Translations under genes and position numbers: made by a program
Assembly (NCBI GenBank): GCA_023653785.1
Contig: JAMKCH010012705.1
Span: 1 to 64,000, forward strand
DNA from: Ophioderma brevispina
Lineage: Eukaryota; Echinodermata; Ophiuroidea; Amphilepidida; Ophiodermatidae
Length of the DNA: 64,000 bases
Reading direction: 5' to 3'
Part shown: in pieces, positions 57,321 through 64,000 of the stretch
Position numbering within the stretch: position 1 is the stretch's first letter
How the letters are laid out: every line of letters starts with the position of its first letter
Notes under the pieces: model-generated
Database searches by the model: none
What the model was told of the DNA's origin: nothing
Seen by the model: only the letters and a program-made list of their open reading frames with translations

Positions 57321-58109
57321 GGCTAAGAAAAATAACATACTGTCACCCACAGAACAACATAACAATAAAATAAATACTTTTTACTACGCAGATGATTATT
57401 ATTTTCATTGAAATGTCAGCACACGTCGTTATAATAGTTTATCATTAGCCTGTCCTGTTAAAAATTTTGTCACAGTATATCTCGGAGAGTGATTTTAAAT
57501 AGACAGGCGTTCGCGTTAGTACGGGTTAGGTGTTTCCACATCCTTGGTAATATTTTAAACCTATCCCCCGAAAAAGGGACGGAATAAAGGGATCAAAACA
57601 AGAGAATAATAATAATAAATAATAATACTAATAAAACATTTATCAAGCGCTTTATCATGAGGCCAAGCGCTGTAAAACATACAATTAAAAGGGAGCAAAT
57701 ATACAACTTTTAAAAGCTAAGATACAAACATACTGTACACATAATTTTAGAACCTACCAAAAAATATTAAAAACTAGCATATGCAAAGTTACCAAGAGGA
57801 ATAAGACATTGTAGCTGACTGGAAAAGGGTGGGTTTTGAGTGCGTTCATTAATCGCAGAGTTTGAAGAGCAGCGGCGAATGTGCAGGGTGTAAATGGAAA
57901 ATTCCAGTTATTTTTTTTTTCTGGATATTAGAATATGGAGATGATCAATATCATGAAAGACGGCAAAAAATTAGAATCGGTTCGTCACACCAATAAATGG
58001 GGTCTATGGAAAAAACTTTTTTTTTAATGGCACACTGTATTACAATCAACCTAAACAACCACTAAGCCATGCGTGAATGTTAATGTTAAATTTTAGGTTA
58101 TACAGTTAA
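57321..58109. repeat. (AAT)n and AAGCGCTTT-type dispersed repeat
   Basis: An AATAATAATAATAAATAATAAT tract (in parts) at 57606-57630 leads into AAAACATTTATCAAGCGCTTTA and GAGGCCAAGCGCTGTAAA, a repeat type widespread in marine invertebrates. The following 57830-57890 part (GGTGGGTTTTGAGTGC, GTTTGAAGAGC) is commonly joined to it. The exact ends are not defined. Confidence 0.55.
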
Positions 58110-59399
58110 GGGGCGTGTTCCGATCGTCTTTGGACCCCCTGATTTACCCGGAAGTAGTATCGATTTTGATATAAGATGAAAGGCCGTATTTGGTCCATTC
58201 TCCGATAACGTGTTCAAAAAGTCGTTTTTAGTAGCTCCACAAGTCATGCACAGTGAAAGCTTGTTTTTTGGCTTTAAGAATGAATGTTTATGAATATAAA
58301 TTATAAAACTAAAAAATTAAAAATTTTCAAAATGATCGGACTAGATGTTGTAAACGGATGAGAAAGTATCAAGCAATAAGGGCTAAAAGATGCATATTCT
58401 GGCTTTTCGCCATCGCCAGCCCAAAAATCCGTCTTTAAAATGTGTCATGCTCGTTACACAGGGCGCTATCACAGATTTGCATTGCTTTTTATCAGACTCT
58501 ATATGCACTAATTGTTTAAGTTTAAAACATGATAATATTGGATTATTAAAGTTTCGCAAGAGTTCTCGGAGAGATGTCGCCAATATTGCAGACAGATACG
58601 TTACGATTATTCGAATGGATACAAAAATTGCTAAAAATAACTGAATACCTATGTTCCAATATGTGATAAATCGAAGAAGATGTACATGTTTTTTACATGT
58701 TTTGCATAAAGATCTGGTTTCAAAGTAACAATTTCAGCCCTAGTAATGAAAGAAATCCCTCCTGGTACGTTCATACCCGACAGAACGTTACCCCCCCCTT
58801 CTGACATCGCTCTTGAAATATGGCTGATACATAAATCGAATAACCACACCATGCGTTAGTATGAAGGTAATACCTGATAACGTATACAGACTAAGTCGTG
58901 AAGCACGTACTTTCATCAAGACAGCACGAATAGAAAAAGCCCGACAGATACGTTAAGACAGATACGTTACTGAAGTTTTACACTTTAGGCAATATACTAA
59001 AATCGGATATATTTTCAGATCACCCATGCATTGTTCCGTGTTCTGAGAATATTAAAGTTACGATTTTCAATGGATTTTCAGGAATTCCTTATGTTGATAT
59101 TTCGTCATTGGAGACCAACTTGAACACTTTAACGAGAAGGCCATTTTTCTCATTGTCGTTCCTGAAATTTGACCCTCGATACCATTTCATTCCCAAGAGA
59201 TAAACAAAAAACCACCGTTTTAGTGGTTAAACACTTTATTAGCACACAGTATTAAAATAGGGCTTTGCAACATGCTTATTGCGTCTACCATCACACCCGC
59301 AAGTTTGTTTTCCCACTGGTACTTGATGGGGTGTATATACAGTGCCAGGCTCTCAGATCAAAGTAGAGAAAAAAATACACAAAATCGGAACAACCACCT
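58110..59399. mobile_element. TTAA element, piggyBac-like (family M1, long form)
   Basis: Flanked by TTAA at 58106-58109 and 59400-59403. Ends GGGGCGTGTTCCGAT and ATCGGAACAACCACCT match those of the MITE at 14659-14995. The outer 90 bases on the left and 245 on the right align with the short form. The middle 955 bases (58200-59154) are absent from the short form, and both junctions carry CATT, as expected for a microhomology deletion. The interior has frames on both strands at 58383-58852, none with a piggyBac transposase motif. AGACAGATACGTTACG-like words recur at 58590, 58944 and 58958. Confidence 0.85.
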
Positions 59400-59468
59400 T
59401 TAAATGATATTTGAAAGATATTTATTTGGTTGAAAGATGTCAATGGATATCGTTAAAATGATACTTAA

Positions 59469-59826
59469 TGGCTGACTCAGAGATTTCTCGATGAGGGCAG
59501 ACTCATTTTTCAAACAAATCGTGTTTTTGCATTTGCAGAATGCTTGTCCATGTACTAATCACTGTGTGACATTAACTAAACTAAAAACTTCCTTCATTAG
59601 AAAAATCACAACTTTAAAAAAAAAAATTCGGATCCGGAAATTTTCGTTGTAACGGTTATTCTATGGCACGTTACACTGTGGCAATAAAGTTTACTTGAAT
59701 GAAAACGAAAAATCCGATTCAGTGTAACTTCGAATAAGCATTTGGGTAAAATCTTGAGTTCTAGAGACTCTTTTTTAATTGACTCACAACAATTATTAGT
59801 ATTTCACAAAATATCTCAATCAGCCT
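59469..59826 (-). mobile_element. TTAA MITE (family M4, copy 2)
   Basis: Flanked by TTAA (59465-59468 and 59827-59830). Ends TGGCTGACTCAGAGATTT and AAATATCTCAATCAGCCT. It is inverted relative to 40204-40534. It starts 66 bases after the end of the long M1 element. Confidence 0.87.
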
Positions 59827-60540
59827 TTAAATATTTCGCAACGATAACAACGTTGAATCCACGGACTTCCATGACACCAAAGTATTATTAATATAGCCAA
59901 TACATCATGAATAATGTATCCCTAACGTCCCCTACTGCATTTAAATGCAACTTGAAAAAAAAAATCCGGAGCGGAGGTTGCCCTTTTTAGGGGAATTTGC
60001 GGTGATACGTCAGATTTTCTTCTAGGGAAAAAGTTAGGGGGATGTGCGATGCAGTGTTTTCTTTTGTGAAGTTTTTTTGCTAAAGTTTTAAGTATGGGTG
60101 TATAACATGTCTGCGCTGCCTGTTTTTGTTATCTTCACAGATAATCTGATCACCACCCTTAGCTATTTTGAGTAAAATAATTTGATATTGTTGAGAATTA
60201 ATTCAAAATAAGATAACCTTAGAAAAAACAGGATATTACACAATAGCTAAAACATTTCACGAACACAGCTCGTGCTAAATGATATTTAAGAAGGGACAGC
60301 TTTTTGAAAATGAAATGGAAACGTCAAGTCCCGTGCGTAACGGTCAATTTCAAAATTGCATCTAGAAACTTTGTATATTGTTAACGTTTTTGTTTATTCT
60401 TTCCTCGAGTAATTTATCTTTGTTTAAGGAGTTCTACAATTCTTAAAGGAACATTGTATTCATGGTAATGTTTGCTTTATGGCTAAATTAGTCTAGACAT
60501 ATTCTAACTGATTGGACGCCCTTATGATAGGCAGTGTTTG

Positions 60541-62262
60541 AAAACCAAATGCAAATAAACTCTAGAATGATCATCATCATTATCATCCTTCGGCTGCGGA
60601 GCAGGCGATTAAAAGATTTCTCCATGCACATCTATCTTTGGCAAGTACGGCTATCTCCTCAGCTTGTACACTCTTAATTGAAATTTGTCAAAGTTCCCGT
60701 GTCATTTATTTTTGACACTTTTTTGTGTCAGAGTGACCAATTTATTGGTCGTTATGAGGTGGAAAAGTGTGAAACTTCTTTTTCCGAATCGGAAATAAAT
60801 CAGGTATCTTTAACAAACTTTCCGAATCAATCAAACCGCAGCGATGTGATTGGCTGTCCACTGTTTATCGCAAATCTTGCGATTGTGATTGGCCACCCGA
60901 CTGTATAATTGACCATGTGATCTAAGACCGCGAACACCACGGTTTATATGTTTGACAGGAAAAACTTAGTGCAAGCAATGCAGCTGCATTATCACGCTTT
61001 TATGCACAATACTGTGTTCCATTTACTGTTTTGCATTGAGTAGTTCATGAATATAAAATGATACACACTTCCCAAATTTGCATTGTGGTATATTTTCTTT
61101 TGGGTGTCACATTTCCCGATTGATTTTGAACCTCCCAGATGTGTTAAAATTTGACACAGAAATCTATTCAATTTGACACGGAAATTATTCACTTTGAAAC
61201 TGATGGTTGTCTATTCCGATTCTTTTTTTTTACATAAAAAATGTTCATTTTGACTCGGATTTTTAGTGATTTCTAACACTTTTCTGTGTCCGTTTCATCT
61301 GGACACATTTTGCCCGTTTCGTTTTTTTGACCAATAACTTTGGTGGTTGCCCGGCGGACTAATTTCCGGTCAAATTTTGACAATTTTTTGTGGTCAAATT
61401 AACCAATCTATAATAAGAGTGGATCATGCCTTTATCATACCCTAGTGTACGTTGGATGTAGGCTTAATAAAAGGTGCGTGGACGTCCACCTCTCTAATTC
61501 CTTCTATATTTATTTTTAAGTCAAAGGTGACTGGAATTAGTGACAAACCTTGGGCATTTAAAAACCAGTCCTTTAGATTCAATATAAATCTTTAAATTAT
61601 GTAATGAAACCATTTTTAAGTCATCTTCAGTTTATTTTTCAATCAAAAAGTACTTTATTTTTTAGTAAGCCTTTTCACGGATGTAAAAGTTATAAGTCCA
61701 AAAAGGTTTTTTCCACAAATTCCAGTCTCGTTAGACTTAAAAATAATCTAAGGAATTAAGAAGAGCAGGTCCCTTTTGCCATGAGGTGGTATTAGAAGCG
61801 TATCGTCTAGCAAAGGCTCTTCCCTCTGGTCAAAAAAACAAGACAAGGATGTGTCCAAGGAAACTCGGCTGGCGATTTCTTTACAAGGTGGCTCAGTGTT
61901 AGTCCTTGAAGATAAAGGGTGGTGAGACACGTCTTTTCCGTTTTATGTCCAGCAGAATCCTATAGCAGAAGGTTAGCAAATGCGTGGATTTTGCTTTCCA
62001 TGTCCTTTTGATACCCGCCCAAAGCACCAGGGATTCACAGCCATCATAGGTAGGATGGTCACAGCCGGCATTGTTTGAATAACTTGCCTTTTGCAGATAT
62101 GGATAATTGAGGGCTTTATTCCCAAACGTTCTAGCTTCCAGACGCACTCCATGCTTATGCTTGCGTCTTTTTTCAGATAATCTGAAATCTGTCACATGGT
62201 TGAATGGTTCAACCAAGAACCGTTGAAGTGTGGTTGAGGATACTTCCATGTAACTTTAATTT
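60541..62262. other. 1.7-kb insertion relative to the left arm
   Basis: The left arm reads straight through from CAGTGTTT to ATGTTATTTTGC. Here the same words are 1.7 kb apart. The insert contains a LINE scrap, many TGACAC words, and a 116-residue minus frame (62249-61899) with His/Lys/Arg-rich N-terminal and GCDHPTYDGCESLVL stretches. I do not recognise that frame. No clean ends or target duplication were found, so it may be composite. Confidence 0.7.
60567..60690 (-). pseudogene. C-terminal scrap of an RTE-type LINE with (ATG)n tail
   Basis: On minus, EEIAVLAKDRCAWRNLL and IACSAAEG match the last residues of RTE-type LINE ORFs (pattern LAxDRxxWRxLV). It is followed by a GATGATAATGATGATGATCA tail. 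Strongly 5'-truncated. Confidence 0.72.
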
Positions 62263-62685
62263 AATGTTATTTTGCAGATAACACAACGGGGTAGGGAATT
62301 TCTGTAATTTTTAATTCCTTACTTCTAAACCATGAATCAAGCATTTTATTTTGGGAAATTATAACCCTAACCACATATATGAAAGACAAAAGAAGATTTT
62401 AAAATGGTGAATGATATCCTGTTTTCCACATCATAAAATATCTCTTGCTCGACGACCAAGTGGGGACAGATATTTCGAAATAGAGAAATTTAGCAATACT
62501 CTTGAGCCGGAAAAAACAACTGAAAAGACCTATACCCTAAAGGAAATGGTATGTCACAAGTTGGAACAGGTAATTGAGTTGGTTACAATGCGCAATAGAT
62601 AGTTGTATTCTGAGTGAAACTTTACATTTCATCTTCTGGAACAGATGACAAATATTAAGAAAATGACGCTATGTTGATTCTGTAC

Positions 62686-63054
62686 TCCTGTTTAAAAATG
62701 TCCAGTAAATTTACGAAATTTCTGGCAGCACAGTATTTCGAGGGTAATTTACAGAAATTTCTGTCAGTTAAACGGAACTTGACAGTAAGTTGACAGAAAG
62801 TTTGTCTCATAGTATTGAACAAAAATAATGTAGTTTTTACAACAGAAAATTTTTCCGTAATTTAAAATTACGGAACCAAAAAAAAAAAAGTCCGGAAATA
62901 TTGCTGCCAGAAATTTTTGAAATATTTCCGTAAATTAACATTTTTAGCTATTTTTTATGTTTTTTGTTTTTTATTTTTATTGTTTTCTAAAACAGATTTT
63001 TCCGTAAATTTACGGAAAATCTGTTTTCTTAATTTACGGAAATTTTTAACAGTG
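62686..63054. mobile_element. MITE with CACTGTTAAAAATTTCC ends and TAC flanks
   Basis: Ends TCCTGTTTAAAAATGTCC and the inverted CACTGTTAAAAATTTCC, with TAC on both sides (62683-62685 and 63055-63057). The interior is built of TTTCCGTAAATTTACGGAAA palindromes and TTTCTGGCAGC-like words. CACTG ends with a 3-bp duplication point to the CACTA/EnSpm group. The left arm (51825-51835) lacks it. Confidence 0.82.
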
Positions 63055-63352
63055 TACGATCAAAGAGCTTATACCATATAGTGTTAGTGACATTTGTTTA
63101 ATGCTAGCCTATATTTTAATCGGTATATGACTATGACATAGACAAAGAAATTTGCTTATGCTAAGAAAAAAGTTCATATCGGTTGTGTTTGTCTGGACTC
63201 TTTTCACCAAATTTCGCACCATAAGGAGTATACATTGTGAACAAGCAAAACAACAAAGAAAATGTTTTATCTACGTAGTTCTCCAGGTAAACATTTTCTA
63301 GTACTCTTTTCCGGAGCTGGTCAGCGCTCAGACGTGTTAACCCAATTTGCGC

Positions 63353-64000
63353 TTGGCCGGTATATTTCCAGTTTACCTGGGGAGGTAAGTTGTCCACCTG
63401 TGGTAAACAATCAAGTCATTGTAAATTACTTGTATGTAATATTCCGTTCTGATGCCATTCGCTAAGAAAGCGATGAACACCTTTTTGACTTAAAAGGCAC
63501 TCTCAATGATTTGCTAAATCAAAAAATCGAAAACATCATCAAAAATAAGGTTTTTGCATGTCTGTAGCAAGAATAGATACCCAAACATATCCTCCAAATG
63601 ATAAGAAAGACTGAAAGCAACCCAATAAAACAAAATCGGATATTTTATTTTATTACTATCCATACGGACACTTAAAGGGACATAATGTCATGAAAAATTC
63701 ACATAATGAAAAGGACCCTTACTGAAATCACTTCCACGAGTTTGAAAACAATTTGGATGTTTACATTCTGTAAAAACAGTAAAAACAGGAAGAGTTCCTT
63801 GGGTGGCAGTTTTTGGTCCACGCAACAGGTTCACTAATAGACTTGCTTTTAAGTATCTAGCATGATAGGCTTTGAAAACCAAAATGGCAAATGGTCTCAT
63901 ATTTGCTAGGAACCCTCAAGAGTAGTATTTCAATGATCATAACTGCGCGTAGTGATATGCACTAAACTGCACATGTAAGAACAATATTGGGTATTACGCG
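63353..64000. other. Unassigned sequence
   Basis: No gene supported; short frames only. Confidence 0.4.

Larger units (their letters stand above)
59898..63352 (-). repeat. Right arm of the large inverted repeat, with two insertions
   Basis: Homologous to 51527-52875 in inverted order. Relative to the left arm it has about 1.72 kb extra at 60541-62262 and a 369-base MITE at 62686-63054. The left arm thus acts as an approximate empty site for both. Confidence 0.88.

Noticed and set aside
51527..63352. Polinton/Maverick element
   Set aside because: Long inverted arms fit loosely, but no DNA polymerase B, integrase, ATPase or capsid block is readable in the interior.
1..64000. CRISPR arrays, bacterial operons, rRNA
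   Set aside because: No regularly spaced identical short repeats, no ribosome-binding-site patterning and no rRNA core sequences; the LINE and MITE content shows animal nuclear DNA.

Overview
The window looks like A+T-rich genomic DNA from an animal, most likely a marine invertebrate. The deciding evidence is the mobile-element content: L1/Tx1-like, CR1/L2-like, jockey-like and RTE-like non-LTR retrotransposon remnants, hAT- and piggyBac-like DNA elements, foldback MITEs and a tRNA-derived SINE head. I think an echinoderm, hemichordate or similar is most plausible, but nothing here fixes the species. I see no operons, Shine-Dalgarno patterning, rRNA, CRISPR array or intact host gene. The longest open frames are a few hundred bases and nearly all are decayed retrotransposon or chance frames.

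Layout: 0-6 kb holds a purine-rich tract and two dead LINEs (jockey-like on minus, L1/Tx1-like on plus). 6-12 kb holds a dispersed repeat rich in GGCGGCCAT motifs and the first members of two long diverged repeat pairs (9.3/13.2 kb and 10.9/54.8 kb). 13.6-15.7 kb is a jockey-like LINE split by a TTAA-flanked MITE that sits exactly in the reading frame. 18-23.8 kb is a nested locus: two small MITEs, then a roughly 4-kb hAT-like element with an 8-bp target duplication (TTTAAATA). That element contains a foldback MITE, which in turn contains a 5'-truncated RTE-type LINE. 24.5-36 kb is mostly unassigned sequence with foldback MITEs, a degenerate AAACCCGGTTT tandem array and a small hAT-like MITE. 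36.7-37.9 kb holds two CR1-type 3' ends meeting tail to tail. 41.7-45.8 kb holds a second copy of the GGCGGCCAT repeat, a 165-bp tandem array and the best preserved LINE. 49-51 kb has a SINE head and a Cys-rich tail of a repeat-encoded ORF. 51.5-63.4 kb is a diverged inverted repeat (arms about 1.3 kb of homologous sequence) enclosing about 7 kb with more repeat pairs and two TTAA MITEs.

The most unusual signal is a set of three nearly identical direct duplications (0.63-0.88 kb, at 18.4, 21.2 and 37.6 kb), each with a run of 20-21 T exactly at the left edge of the second copy. All long homopolymer T runs (five of 18-22) lie on the same strand, and I see no A run longer than about 13. Either the assembly joined allelic sequences three times, or a shared duplication mechanism leaves a T seam. 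I cannot decide between these from sequence alone. There is no working gene set to describe: the window is a record of layered transposition.
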